NCBI RefSeq assembly: GCF_016909015.1
Contig: NZ_JAFBFA010000017.1
Coordinates: 1 to 64,000, forward strand
Length of the DNA: 64,000 bases
From: Gracilibacillus alcaliphilus
GTDB taxonomy: Bacteria; Bacillota; Bacilli; Bacillales; Amphibacillaceae
Direction: 5' to 3'
Shown here: in pieces, positions 15,571-24,672 of the stretch
Layout of the letters: the number at the start of each line of letters is the position of its first letter
Position numbering within the stretch: position 1 is the first letter of the stretch
Position numbers and translations under genes: made by a program
Notes under the pieces: generated by a model
The model's input: only the letters and a program-made list of their open reading frames with translations
Databases searched by the model: none
What the model was told of the DNA's origin: nothing

Positions 15571-17988
15571 ATGGTGATGACAAAAGAAGAATTTAAAAAA
15601 GAACTGCGTCAGCGATTGAGAGAGAATTATGCAATTGAAGTCGAAGGTGCCAAACCCCCAGAGCTTTTTAATACTTTAGGAGCCTTGCTTAAGGCAAAGT
15701 TCTCAGAGGATTGGCGAGCAACATGGAAAGATTATTTGGTAGGAAAACAAAAGCAAGTTTATTATTTTTCGATTGAATTTCTGCCTGGAAAAATGCTGAA
15801 AAGTAATCTATTGAATATGGGCATGTTGGAAATGGTACGTGAGGCATTGGCAGAGATGGATATCGATTTAGAAGAGCTTGCAGAAGTCGAACGAGACATG
15901 GCATTGGGGAATGGCGGATTAGGCCGTTTAGCTTCTTGTTTTATGGATTCGCTAGCTTCTTGTGGTTTACCGGGAAATGGAAACGGGATCCGTTATGACT
16001 ATGGTTTATTTAAGCAGCGTTTTGTCGATGGTTACCAAGTAGAGCTGCCGGATGAATGGCTTAGGAGCGGAAATATATGGGAGATTAGAAGAGACAGTAA
16101 AGCAGTAGATGTTCGAATTGGCGGCCATGTCTATTTAAAAGAAGTGCGTAAAGGCCGGTTAAAGCCTGTGTATGAGAATACCCGTACACTAAGAGCTGTT
16201 CCTTATGACACAGGGATGGTTGGGTATGGAAATGGTGTGGTGAATACCTTAAGATTATGGTCTGTGGAGATTCCAAGCTCTGAGGAAGATCGCTATCAAA
16301 GTATCGAAGGACGCCGTGAATTGGAGGATTTAACCGCCGTTTTATATCCTGATGATTCCAATGAAAAAGGAAGATTGACTCGTTTAATTCAGGAATATTT
16401 CTTTGTTTCAGCAGGTATTCAAAGTATTATTCGTTACTATAAGCGCTTAAATCAGCCAATGACTCGCTTGAGTGAATATGTGGCCATTCACATTAATGAT
16501 ACTCATCCTGCTCTATGTGTACCTGAAATGATGCGAATCTTGATGGATGAACAGAATCTTTCTTGGAAACAAGCATGGGATACTACAGTGAAAGTAATGA
16601 GTTATACTAATCATACGATCATGGCAGAGGCACTGGAGAAATGGCCAATTGATCTTATGAAACGTACGATACCTAGAATGTATCAAATTATTGAAGAGAT
16701 TGATGCCCGTTATGTAGCCTCTATGCGTGAGATTCATGAGCATGATTTAGTGGAACGTACCAGAATTATAAAAGATGGACAAGTACATATGGCGCATTTA
16801 GCTATTATTGGAAGTTACAGTACAAACGGTGTTGCCAAACTGCACTCAGATCTTTTAAAATCGGTGGTGCTGCATGATTTTTATGTTATATTCCCAGATC
16901 GTTTTAATAATAAGACGAATGGAATTGCCCAACGACGCTGGTCCCAATTATCCAATGAACCGCTGTCTAATGTACTCAATGAAGCGATTGGTACTAGTTG
17001 GCGCAAAAATGCAGCTGATTTAAAATTATTGATGAACTATCAAGGGGATCAGCAAGTATTAAAGAAGCTGGCTGAGGCGAAGAAAAAAAATAAACAGGCA
17101 TTGGCGGCATATATTAAGGAAAACACGGGTATAGAAGTATCAACAGAGGCAATTTTTGATGTGCAAATCAAACGTCTTCATGCGTATAAGCGGCAATTAC
17201 TGAACCTTTTGCATATTATTAAACTATATCTGGATTTAAAGGACAATCCAGAACATCCTATGCAGTCACGTGTGTTTATATTTGGAGCAAAGGCAGCACC
17301 AAGTTATGCTTATGCTAAAACCATTATTAAGTGTATCAATGAAACAGCGAACCTAATTAATAATGATCCAGACATTAATGGGCGTTTGAAGATAGTCTTC
17401 TTACCAAATTATAATGTCACATTAGCTGAAAAGATTATTCCGGCAGCTGATGTTAGTGAACAGATTTCCCTAGCTTCCAAAGAGGCTTCTGGGACAAGTA
17501 ATATGAAGCTGATGTTAAATGGTGCGATCACTATTGCTACATTAGATGGCGCAAATGTAGAAATCCGTAACGCGGTTGGTGATGATAATATCTTTATCTT
17601 CGGATTAACGGAGAAAGAAGTGTATCAATACTATGAGAATAGAGAATATTCCTCGATTCGCTTATACGAAGAAAATTCCGTTATTCAAAGGGTGTTAAAT
17701 ACCTTTATTGATGGAACTATACCTAATATCCTATATGAAGGCCGAGAGATTTTTGATTCCTTAATTAAGTATAATGATGAATACTTCTTGCTGCGTGACT
17801 TTGATTCCTATGTTCAGGCACAAGAGAAGATTAATGAGGCATATGCTAATCCAAAGATATGGCAGAAAATTAGTTTAATTAATACTGCAAATGCCGGACG
17901 TTTCTCATCTGATGAAACGGTACGCCGTTACGCAGAAGACATTTGGAATATTGAATCAAAATTGTCTTATTCAAACAAGAAGGGGTAA
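15571..17988 (+). CDS. glgP: Glycogen phosphorylase
   Basis: An 805-residue GT35 alpha-glucan phosphorylase that releases glucose-1-P from glycogen or maltodextrin ends using pyridoxal phosphate. The N-terminal half contains QVYYFSIEFLPGKML and GNGGLGRLASCFMDSLA (about residues 112-128). The PLP-binding lysine is in EASGTSNMKLMLNGA (about residues 638-652). B. subtilis GlgP has about 798 residues, so it is full length. ATG 15571 follows AAAAGGAG. The next gene begins 8 bp after its stop, so glgP and the amylase are one transcript. Confidence 0.96.
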   Translation: MVMTKEEFKKELRQRLRENYAIEVEGAKPPELFNTLGALLKAKFSEDWRATWKDYLVGKQKQVYYFSIEFLPGKMLKSNLLNMGMLEMVREALAEMDIDLEELAEVERDMALGNGGLGRLASCFMDSLASCGLPGNGNGIRYDYGLFKQRFVDGYQVELPDEWLRSGNIWEIRRDSKAVDVRIGGHVYLKEVRKGRLKPVYENTRTLRAVPYDTGMVGYGNGVVNTLRLWSVEIPSSEEDRYQSIEGRRELEDLTAVLYPDDSNEKGRLTRLIQEYFFVSAGIQSIIRYYKRLNQPMTRLSEYVAIHINDTHPALCVPEMMRILMDEQNLSWKQAWDTTVKVMSYTNHTIMAEALEKWPIDLMKRTIPRMYQIIEEIDARYVASMREIHEHDLVERTRIIKDGQVHMAHLAIIGSYSTNGVAKLHSDLLKSVVLHDFYVIFPDRFNNKTNGIAQRRWSQLSNEPLSNVLNEAIGTSWRKNAADLKLLMNYQGDQQVLKKLAEAKKKNKQALAAYIKENTGIEVSTEAIFDVQIKRLHAYKRQLLNLLHIIKLYLDLKDNPEHPMQSRVFIFGAKAAPSYAYAKTIIKCINETANLINNDPDINGRLKIVFLPNYNVTLAEKIIPAADVSEQISLASKEASGTSNMKLMLNGAITIATLDGANVEIRNAVGDDNIFIFGLTEKEVYQYYENREYSSIRLYEENSVIQRVLNTFIDGTIPNILYEGREIFDSLIKYNDEYFLLRDFDSYVQAQEKINEAYANPKIWQKISLINTANAGRFSSDETVRRYAEDIWNIESKLSYSNKKG

Positions 17989-17996
17989 CAAGCTAT

Positions 17997-19799
17997 ATGA
18001 TGTATTTCAATTCTTGGCTCGAGGATTATAAACGTCCATTTGGAGCCATACAGCAAGAAGAAACATGTCAATTTCGTATATTGGCAGGGACAGATCAGAT
18101 ACACCATCTTCATTTGATTATTTGTAAAGAACATAGTGCAAAGGGAGAAGAGAGCTATCCAATGGTAAAGGAAGGGCAGTATTATACTTGCGACTATACA
18201 TTGGATCAAGGGAAGGGGCTCTATTTTTATCATTTTAGCTTTCAAGAGAAACAATCAAATGGTGATAGTGTAACGAAATATTATGCCCCCAAAGGACAAG
18301 GGGGAGAGGGTCAAATATACGACAGTTTAGAGGGGATGCCTGCTTATCAGCTTACCTGTTTTGAGCAGGCAGAACAAGCCCCGGATTGGTACAGGGAGTC
18401 TGTTTTTTATCAAATATTTCCGGATCGATTTTATAATGGAAATGAGCATAAAGAGATAACCTCACCGAAACCCAATACATTTATTTACGGAACAACTGCC
18501 GATGATCCAATGTATATCAAGAATGAAAAAGGTGAAATTATCCGCTGGGATTTTTATGGTGGGAACTTGTTAGGGATCAAGAAAAAAATCCCTTATTTAA
18601 AGGAATTAGGGATTAATGCGATTTATTTGAATCCTATTTTCAAGGCAGCTAGTAATCACCGGTATGATACAGGGGATTACATGATGGTAGATCCTATGCT
18701 TGGTGATGAAACCATATTGACAGAACTGATAGAAGAGCTGCATCAGGAAGGGATCAGGCTGATTTTGGACGGTGTATTCAGTCATGTAGGGAGAAATAGT
18801 CTTTATTTCAATTATGACGGCTCTTATGGTGAAGGCCAAGGGGCTTATCAAAATCATGAAAGTCCTTATCACCCATGGTTTACATTTACCGATTATCCGC
18901 ATGAATACCGGTCATGGTGGGGAATTGATGACCTACCAGAGATAGATAAGTCCAATCAAGACTTCCAAGCATTTATTTATGGTGATAATGGTGTATTAAC
19001 CAAATGGAATCAGTTAGATATTGACGGCTGGCGAATTGATGTTGCGGACGAACTGCCAGACTTTTTCTTGAAAGGGCTGCGCGCTAATCTTAATCAGTTT
19101 GAAGACAAGGTACTGATCGGAGAAGTATGGGAAGACGCCTCTAATAAGATTGCCTATGATCAACGAAGGCACTACATATTAGGTCATCACCTGCATGGAG
19201 TAATGAATTATCCATTACGAGATCTGATCTTACAATTATTAAATGGCGAAACCACACCAAAACAGGTTTGTGAAGTACTGACTCAATTACAAGAGAATTA
19301 TCCAAGGGATGTTTTTTATAATAATTTTAATAATATTGGTACACACGATACGGAGCGCATCTACACGATGTTAGGAGAGAGCCTTGCAAAGACAAAACTA
19401 GCCTTTGGCCTGATGTTTATGTCACCTGGCATTCCTTGTGTCTATTATGGGGATGAAGCAGGGGTGGCAGGAGGAAAAGATCCTGAAAACCGCAAGTTCT
19501 TTCCATGGGATAATATGGACCAAGAACTATTTGAAAGCTGCAAAAGTTGGATTGATCAGCGTAAACAACATGATTGCTTGAAATTCGGCGAGTTTATTCC
19601 TTTTTATACAGAGGATCTGTTTGGTATTATTCGCTATCAAGAAAATAATTATATCATCTATATTGTCAATCCACATGAGCAAGAAGTGACCTTTGACGTC
19701 GATCAGGTGACGACATTACGTCCCTTTCCTTTTTCAAAGGAAGAGTTTCCAACTGTAAGTCTTGCTGGTCAGGCAGATTATATCCTTACTTCTAAGTAA
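17997..19799 (+). CDS. Cytoplasmic GH13 neopullulanase/cyclomaltodextrinase-like amylase
   Basis: A 600-residue alpha-glucan hydrolase. Residues 1-120 look like the CBM34-type N-terminal domain of neopullulanases; the barrel begins at WYRESVFYQIFPDRFYNG (near residue 131). GH13 catalytic elements are visible: DGVFSHVG, nucleophile in DGWRIDVADE (near residue 347), acid/base in IGEVWED (near 376) and GTHDTER (near 449). There is no signal peptide, so it acts inside the cell, probably on limit dextrins left by GlgP or on maltodextrins imported by the MdxEFG system at 61-64 kb. B. subtilis places the unrelated-branch amyX elsewhere, so a GH13 gene closing the glg operon is a lineage feature. The ATG ATG start follows AAGAAGGGG. 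Confidence 0.88.
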   Translation: MMYFNSWLEDYKRPFGAIQQEETCQFRILAGTDQIHHLHLIICKEHSAKGEESYPMVKEGQYYTCDYTLDQGKGLYFYHFSFQEKQSNGDSVTKYYAPKGQGGEGQIYDSLEGMPAYQLTCFEQAEQAPDWYRESVFYQIFPDRFYNGNEHKEITSPKPNTFIYGTTADDPMYIKNEKGEIIRWDFYGGNLLGIKKKIPYLKELGINAIYLNPIFKAASNHRYDTGDYMMVDPMLGDETILTELIEELHQEGIRLILDGVFSHVGRNSLYFNYDGSYGEGQGAYQNHESPYHPWFTFTDYPHEYRSWWGIDDLPEIDKSNQDFQAFIYGDNGVLTKWNQLDIDGWRIDVADELPDFFLKGLRANLNQFEDKVLIGEVWEDASNKIAYDQRRHYILGHHLHGVMNYPLRDLILQLLNGETTPKQVCEVLTQLQENYPRDVFYNNFNNIGTHDTERIYTMLGESLAKTKLAFGLMFMSPGIPCVYYGDEAGVAGGKDPENRKFFPWDNMDQELFESCKSWIDQRKQHDCLKFGEFIPFYTEDLFGIIRYQENNYIIYIVNPHEQEVTFDVDQVTTLRPFPFSKEEFPTVSLAGQADYILTSK

Positions 19800-19840
19800 A
19801 GAGGGATTTTTTCCTTCTTCTCTAAGGTTTAGTAATAAGA

Positions 19841-19884
19841 AAAGCACCAAAGACCGATTAAATGCGTGTCTTTGGTGTTTCTCA
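19841..19884. terminator. Bidirectional terminator between convergent genes
   Basis: AAAGCACCAAAGAC pairs with GTCTTTGGTGTTT. T-rich sequence follows on the plus strand and the A-rich AATAAGAAAAGC gives a T tract on the minus strand. Confidence 0.75.
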
Positions 19885-19888
19885 TTTA

Positions 19889-21022
19889 TCACGGCAAACT
19901 GTGTTTATGTGCCCACTGATCATACCAATCAGATATTACTGTATCGATCTCTAACCCCAATTCATCTAAGCTTTTTTTTAGCAGTTTGTAATGGTAATGA
20001 ACCAGCATACCGTAATTTAAGGAAGCATAAATCTTCATCAGTTGAAAGGCAACTTCTTCATCATCCGGTTTTATTTCAAAGATTTTGCTGAACCATTCAA
20101 TAGCCTTCTCTGTTTCATTTTGATCAAGATAATAATTAGCCAAAGCAATGGCACGTTTGATCCACATCTTTTCGATGCGGTAACGTTCTGCTTCGAGCCA
20201 GACATAATCATTATTGCGCAGATAACTGCCTGTATAGACATCCAATAATTCCTCTAGTTGTTTGACGGTATCTTCATTTATTGTAATATTCCTCTTTAGT
20301 TTCGACTCCCACTGGTTACGGTCAACGGTTGCTTGATGCAGTTCTAAGACATAACCATCATTGATATTTGTTATCATGATATAGGAGTTGAAATCTCGTA
20401 ATGTTTTACGAATATGGTAGATAGTTACATATAATTGAGCATAAGCCTTACGATAATCAATATCTGGCCAAAAAAGGTGAATCAGTTTAGTCTTTAAAAT
20501 TTTTTGTTCCTTTTGATGAAGCAGGTAGAGAAATAATTCTTTTGCTTTCGAGGTGCGCCATTTAATATTAATTTTTTGTGATTCACCTTCAAATTGAAAG
20601 GTCAATTCATTAAATATATTAATAGTCAGCGGTTTATCAGATTTCCATTTTTTCTTTTTATCGATGATTAGTTTTTCAATTCGCTCCAAAGTAAGCTGGA
20701 GTCGATCCACTTGCACTGGTTTTAATAAATAATCTAAGGCATGGAATTTAAACGCCTCTAAGGCATACTGATCGTATGCCGTTACGAAAACTAAGATAAT
20801 ATCGGGATTCACTTCCAAAAGTTTTTCGGCAAGTTCTAAACCGCTGATTTCCGGCATTTCAATATCAAGAAAAACAGCATCAGCTTGGCGTATCTTATGG
20901 AGATGTTGTTCAATGTTCGCACTAGTTGACTTATCAATTGTGTTAACTTTGCTTGTTTTTTTTAATTGGTATTCAAGAAAATCAAGTGCTAACGGTTCAT
21001 CATCAAATAGAAAAATGTGCAT
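19889..21022 (-). CDS. Orphan response regulator with winged helix and BTAD (SARP-like) domain
   Basis: A 377-residue protein. Residues 1-115 form a receiver domain: acidic pocket FDDEP, phospho-acceptor Asp in FLDIEMPEISG (near residue 53), conserved Thr in FVTAYD and Lys in LLKPV. Residues about 145-220 look like an OmpR-type winged helix (KAKELFLYLLHQKEQ, AYAQLYVTIYHIRKTL), and the remaining 150 residues are the helical BTAD repeat domain found in SARP regulators. I start at ATG 21022, where GGTGAT precedes it by 4 nt; ATGs at 21028 and 21034 are alternatives. No histidine kinase is adjacent and no neighbour suggests its target. Upstream lie AT-rich DNA and two palindromes at 21363-21401. 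Confidence 0.82.
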   Translation of the reverse strand: MHIFLFDDEPLALDFLEYQLKKTSKVNTIDKSTSANIEQHLHKIRQADAVFLDIEMPEISGLELAEKLLEVNPDIILVFVTAYDQYALEAFKFHALDYLLKPVQVDRLQLTLERIEKLIIDKKKKWKSDKPLTINIFNELTFQFEGESQKINIKWRTSKAKELFLYLLHQKEQKILKTKLIHLFWPDIDYRKAYAQLYVTIYHIRKTLRDFNSYIMITNINDGYVLELHQATVDRNQWESKLKRNITINEDTVKQLEELLDVYTGSYLRNNDYVWLEAERYRIEKMWIKRAIALANYYLDQNETEKAIEWFSKIFEIKPDDEEVAFQLMKIYASLNYGMLVHYHYKLLKKSLDELGLEIDTVISDWYDQWAHKHSLP

Positions 21023-21696
21023 TTTCATCACCATACTTTATTAGTTATAAATTGAGATGTATCCGGGTGTTTTGCATCTATCTCCACCATCATAGATACA
21101 TCCGTCATCTTGTATCTTAAGATGTAGGTGTGAAATGATGAGCACCGAGATAAAAAGTAGTTCCATTGATAAGTGCTTTTTAGTTAGTTGTATAATAATA
21201 TTAATTTTTTTGATAAAAAAGTTGTAGTAAGAAATACTGATTTTTTATAATTATCGACAATTACGCATGTTATTTATAGTATATATTATAGATCAAATAG
21301 CTGTATTTATAAAGTATTTCGGTTTTTGTAAAATGGGATATATTTTGGGGTGTTTTTAGAAGGGTAATCACCATTACCTATATAAAGGTAAAATATACCT
21401 TATTAAATTAGCTGAAATGGTAAATAAAATAGCTAATATTAAGGTTTTGCACAATGGAAATTCTCTTTATATGGTTGATGATAGGTCTAATTATTTATTT
21501 TTTGCTGGCTGAAAATAAATAGATAGGACCTGTTGATTGTCAATTTATTAATAATTATATTAGGTGATTATCTAAACATATTGATTCGGTTGATAAGTGA
21601 AAATGATTGTTTAAAATAAAATAGCTAATATAACCCAATTTTGAAATAGAAGTGAGTCATTGCTCATAAGTGCAGCAACAAGCTTCATTTGCAATA
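21023..21696. other. AT-rich intergenic region with paired palindromes
   Basis: No gene is visible in this 670-bp stretch. Two palindromes sit two helical turns apart: GGTAAT-CACC-ATTACC (21363-21378) and AAGGTA-AAATA-TACCTT (21385-21401). The words AAAATAGCTAATAT occur at about 21427 and again at about 21619. The pattern suggests operators and possibly the control region for the regulator gene at 19889-21022, but no promoter stands out. Confidence 0.35.
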
Positions 21697-21733
21697 AAAA
21701 AGGAGCCGTCCCTTTTGTGGATCAACTCCCTTA
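21697..21733 (-). terminator. Terminator after the hemolysin III-like gene
   Basis: On the minus strand AAGGGAG and CTCCTTTTTT form a short stem ending in a T tract, with AAAAGGGACGG inside the loop giving an alternative pairing. Confidence 0.45.
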
Positions 21734-21795
21734 TTGATAAAGCCATCTTGTGGAAAATGCTTATGCAATTTTTACGCTATCATAGCTGTTTCCTG

Positions 21796-22443
21796 TTAAC
21801 TCAATGGTAATACATATAACAAAACGGCAAAGAAATGTGCCGCTGAACCAGCTAATACAAACAAATGCCATAATGCATGATGATATCTAAACCCCCGCCA
21901 GACGTAAAAGATTGCGCCTATTGTATAGAGTAAGCCGCCAGCTACAAGCAGAATGATTCCATTAGGGGCAAGAGTTGCAGCTAGTGTCTTCCAGCAAAAA
22001 ACAATCAGCCAGCCCATCAGGACATAAAGCAATGTAGAGAAAAAGACAAACCGTTTGACGAAAAAGACTTTAAATATCGTTCCGCCAATGGCCAGGCCCC
22101 AGACAATACCGAACAATGTCCAGCCTTCCCAGCCCTTGATAACAATAAATAAAAAGGGTGTATAGGTCCCGGCAATGAAAAAATAGATCGAGGAATGATC
22201 CAATATTTCAAAGACATTTTTGGCTTTTCCTTTCGGTAAGCTGTGTAACATGGTGGAAGATGTATATAATAAAACCATTGTGCTCCCAAAGATAGTAAAA
22301 CTAACAATATGCCATACTGATCCATAAAGAGACGAGAAAACAATTAAAATAACTAACCCGGCAATACTAAGAGCTACTCCTATTCCATGTGTAACGGAAT
22401 TAGCAATCTCTTCTTTTAAAGAAAATTCATGTGTCGTTCCCAT
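21796..22443 (-). CDS. Hemolysin III/PAQR-family membrane protein
   Basis: A 215-residue integral membrane protein with seven hydrophobic segments. HSLPKGKAKNVFEILDHSSIYFFIAGTYTP-type residues near the second and third helices and the C-terminal HHALWHLFVLAGSAAHFFAV contain the conserved Ser/His/Asp positions of the HlyIII-PAQR family, thought to bind a metal ion and act as a lipid hydrolase. B. subtilis YplQ is the close counterpart at about 213 residues. I start at ATG 22443 (GTTHEF follows the Met) behind GGAAGGAA; the frame remains open to 22512 but the extra 23 residues are not family-like. The function in the cell is not established. Confidence 0.85.
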   Translation of the reverse strand: MGTTHEFSLKEEIANSVTHGIGVALSIAGLVILIVFSSLYGSVWHIVSFTIFGSTMVLLYTSSTMLHSLPKGKAKNVFEILDHSSIYFFIAGTYTPFLFIVIKGWEGWTLFGIVWGLAIGGTIFKVFFVKRFVFFSTLLYVLMGWLIVFCWKTLAATLAPNGIILLVAGGLLYTIGAIFYVWRGFRYHHALWHLFVLAGSAAHFFAVLLYVLPLS

Positions 22444-22821
22444 TTTGATTAATTCCTTCCAATCATTAGCATGTCGAAACAGATCTAGACTTTCACACTT
22501 GTCCAGGGTCATCCTCCATGCTATCAGTCATACTGTTATTATCTACCTTTCAAGAGGGGATTGCAAGTATCAGGAAATGCATGGGTTATTCCATTCTTTT
22601 TGTTATGGAGAAAAAGAGGTCAAATTGTATGTACCAACTTCTCTGCAGTTAGCTAAGGTCACAAAGCATTTATTTAATAAAAACCCAGCTTTTGCACATA
22701 TAAATAGACATGTACACCTCGTTATCATTGCGTACCTGCTTCCTCTTATTACGTTGAACCAGCTTAATATGAAGTATGGTAGCGTAGCGAAACATGTGCT
22801 GCTTTCTTTTCTGAAACATTA
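22444..22821. other. Intergenic region, no feature recognised
   Basis: The gap between the divergent hemolysin III-like gene and iclR has no convincing gene. A 125-codon open frame crossing it has no ribosome binding site, a biased composition and overlaps the hemolysin gene in antisense. Confidence 0.5.
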
Positions 22822-22876
22822 AATAGTTTAACTATTACAAAATAGTTTTGTATATATAAAACAATTATGATATAAT
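22822..22876 (+). promoter_or_regulatory. iclR promoter with overlapping operator
   Basis: TTGTAT (22848-22853) and TATAAT (22871-22876) are 17 bp apart and the -10 is extended (TGA). The palindrome GTTTTGTATATATAAAAC (22845-22862) covers the -35. It resembles the GTTTT-N7-AAAAC palindromes at 23712-23728 and 39772-39788 but has an 8-bp spacer. A second perfect palindrome AATAGTT-T-AACTATT lies at 22822-22836. The arrangement suggests autorepression. Confidence 0.65.
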
Positions 22877-22910
22877 CTTAGAAAAGAAAAATGAAAGAGG
22901 TTTCATAAGT

Positions 22911-23675
22911 ATGCCAATCATCCAGTCAGTTGATAGAGCACTAAAAATTCTTGATTTGTTTAATGAACAAAACAGTGAAATGAAAATAACGGAAATAAGC
23001 AGGAAGTTAGACCTGAACAAAAGCACTGCGCATTCATTATTAAAGACATTAAAAATGCACAATTATATTAAACAAGATCCTGATAGCGGAAAGTATAGTT
23101 TAGGCTTGAAACTGTTGGAACGAGGCCAATTTATGTTAAATAGTATGGATATAAGAGAGATTGCTCGAAAGTATTTAATTGATTTATCGGTTACCACTGG
23201 TCAAACCACCCACTTAGTCATATTAGAAGGCCTCTATGGTGTATATATTGATAAAGTGGAGGGAGAATCAGCGGTTGTATACTCTCGAATCGGAAAACGC
23301 GTTCCCATTCATAGCAGTGCTGTCGGCAAGTCCTTGGTCGCATTTAGACCACAGGAAGAAATAGAAGAATTGCTGCAAAATTATGCATTTTTTGAGCAAA
23401 CAGACAATACCATTATAGATAAGCAAGTCTATGTAGAGGAATTGGCAAAAGTTAGAACACAAGGTTACTCCATTGATAATGAAGAAAATGAACCAGGTAT
23501 TTATTGTATTGCAGTGCCAATATTTGATCATGCAAATAAAGTAGTGGCAGCGATTAGCATTTCAACGACTAAACAAACGGTAACACCAACATTGAAGCAA
23601 GAAATTATCAATACATTGAAGCAAACAAGTTCAGCAATATCAAAGGTATTGGGAAATGAAAAAATTTATCTGTAA
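22911..23675 (+). CDS. IclR-family regulator of the pentonate (Weimberg) genes
   Basis: A 254-residue IclR-type regulator. The N-terminal winged helix is at residues 1-65 (QSVDRALKILDLFNE, KITEISRKLDLNKSTAHSLLKTL), and the C-terminal effector domain contains GKRVPIHSSAVGKSLVA and NEENEPGIYCIAVPIFD, typical of the family. It precedes two pathway genes on the same strand by 100 bp but is separated from them by a terminator and a new operator. Family members bind palindromes as dimers of dimers; the GTTTT-N7/8-AAAAC sites here and at 39772 are the obvious targets. The effector is probably a sugar acid or its 2-keto-3-deoxy derivative (inference). Confidence 0.87.
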   Translation: MPIIQSVDRALKILDLFNEQNSEMKITEISRKLDLNKSTAHSLLKTLKMHNYIKQDPDSGKYSLGLKLLERGQFMLNSMDIREIARKYLIDLSVTTGQTTHLVILEGLYGVYIDKVEGESAVVYSRIGKRVPIHSSAVGKSLVAFRPQEEIEELLQNYAFFEQTDNTIIDKQVYVEELAKVRTQGYSIDNEENEPGIYCIAVPIFDHANKVVAAISISTTKQTVTPTLKQEIINTLKQTSSAISKVLGNEKIYL

Positions 23676-23690
23676 ACGATAAATTTTTTT
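23659..23690 (+). terminator. Terminator overlapping the iclR stop codon
   Basis: AAAAAATTTATC pairs with GATAAATTTTTT around TGTAAAC, with a run of T at the end. The stem begins within the last codons of iclR. Confidence 0.65.
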
Positions 23691-23710
23691 ATAGTTATAT
23701 TTAAGAACTA

Positions 23711-23729
23711 AGTTTTATAATGTAAAACA
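23711..23729. promoter_or_regulatory. Probable IclR operator B and -10 of the pathway operon
   Basis: AGTTTTATAATGTAAAACA is identical at 17 of 19 positions to AGTTTTATAATATAAAACT at 39771-39789. Its TATAAT (23716-23721) could be the -10 element, with a weak TAGTTA -35 at 18 bp, so a bound repressor would cover the polymerase site. Confidence 0.7.
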
Positions 23730-23775
23730 GTATGTTGCGTATTCTTTAAATTTAACAATATAGAGGAGGAAGAAT

Positions 23776-24672
23776 ATGAGAGTATTTAGATTTAAACAAT
23801 CTAATAAAGAACAGTTAGCTGTAATGGTGAATGATAATCAAATGTATGAACTTTCCTATCATTCTTTTCAAGATGTAATCCAAAAGGCTGAGAAGGTTAA
23901 TAAGAGTTGCAGTCAAGTTATCGAGGAAGAGCTCAAACATAAGCAGCCAATTACCGCAGACTTCTCCGAATTGGATTTGTTGGCACCGATTGTATCCGAT
24001 GAAGTGTGGGCAGCAGGAGTGACCTATTTAAAAAGCAAAGAAGCTAGAAATAGAGAAGCCAGAATCGAAAGTAATTCTTTCTATGATAAGGTCTATGATG
24101 CGGAAAGACCCGAAATTTTTTTGAAATCAACTGCTAGACGATTAATTGGTCCTAACAGACCAGTAGGCATTAGAACAGATTCCAACTGGCAGATCCCTGA
24201 GCCAGAATTAGCATTAGTAGTAAAAGCTGATGGAGAAATTGTAGGTTATACGATAGGCAATGATATGAGCAGCCGTGATATTGAAGGTGAAAATCCCCTT
24301 TATTTACCACAGGCAAAAATGTGGAGGCATTCTTGTTCCATTGGACCTGCCATTTTGTTAGCGGATACCGTTGCTGATCCCTATAATTTAGAAATAGAAT
24401 GCCGTATTTATCGTGAAAATGAATTAGTATCAAAAGGAAATGCGAATACGTCTATGTTGAAAAGGACTTATAATGAATTGGTTTCTTATTTAGTGAAAGA
24501 TAATGATATAGTGGATGGAACCACGTTGCTTACAGGTACATGTATTATTCCAGATGACAGTTTCACGTTACAGGAAGGTGATATTATCGAAATTGAAATT
24601 GAAACGATAGGTGTGCTTAGTAATCCCGTTAAATTAGCAAGCAATATTAACAAGCAGGAGGGTCTTAGATGA
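23776..24672 (+). CDS. 2-keto-3-deoxy-pentonate dehydratase, FAH family
   Basis: A 298-residue protein of the fumarylacetoacetate hydrolase fold. It is closest in pattern to 2-keto-3-deoxy-D-arabinonate/xylonate dehydratases (KdaD, Caulobacter XylX): WAAGVTYLKSKEARNREA (near residue 77), FLKST, PEPELALVV with the metal-binding E-x-E pair (near residue 140), and GNDMSSRDIEGENPLYLPQAK (near 167). The predicted reaction gives 2,5-dioxopentanoate (2-oxoglutarate semialdehyde), the substrate of the next gene. The ATG follows GAGGAGGAAG. Its stop overlaps the dehydrogenase start (ATGA). The assignment rests on family features plus the two partner enzymes; the exact pentonate is unproven. Confidence 0.8.
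   Translation: MRVFRFKQSNKEQLAVMVNDNQMYELSYHSFQDVIQKAEKVNKSCSQVIEEELKHKQPITADFSELDLLAPIVSDEVWAAGVTYLKSKEARNREARIESNSFYDKVYDAERPEIFLKSTARRLIGPNRPVGIRTDSNWQIPEPELALVVKADGEIVGYTIGNDMSSRDIEGENPLYLPQAKMWRHSCSIGPAILLADTVADPYNLEIECRIYRENELVSKGNANTSMLKRTYNELVSYLVKDNDIVDGTTLLTGTCIIPDDSFTLQEGDIIEIEIETIGVLSNPVKLASNINKQEGLR

Noticed and set aside
22445..22822. 125-codon open frame between the hemolysin III-like gene and iclR
   Set aside because: No ribosome binding site, overlaps the hemolysin III gene in antisense, composition unlike the neighbours.
23776..24672. Fumarylacetoacetase or homoprotocatechuate isomerase as the identity of the FAH-family gene
   Set aside because: The coupling to a semialdehyde dehydrogenase, the shared operator with a xylonate dehydratase and the VTYLKSKEAR motif fit a 2-keto-3-deoxy-sugar-acid dehydratase better; no aromatic catabolism genes are present.
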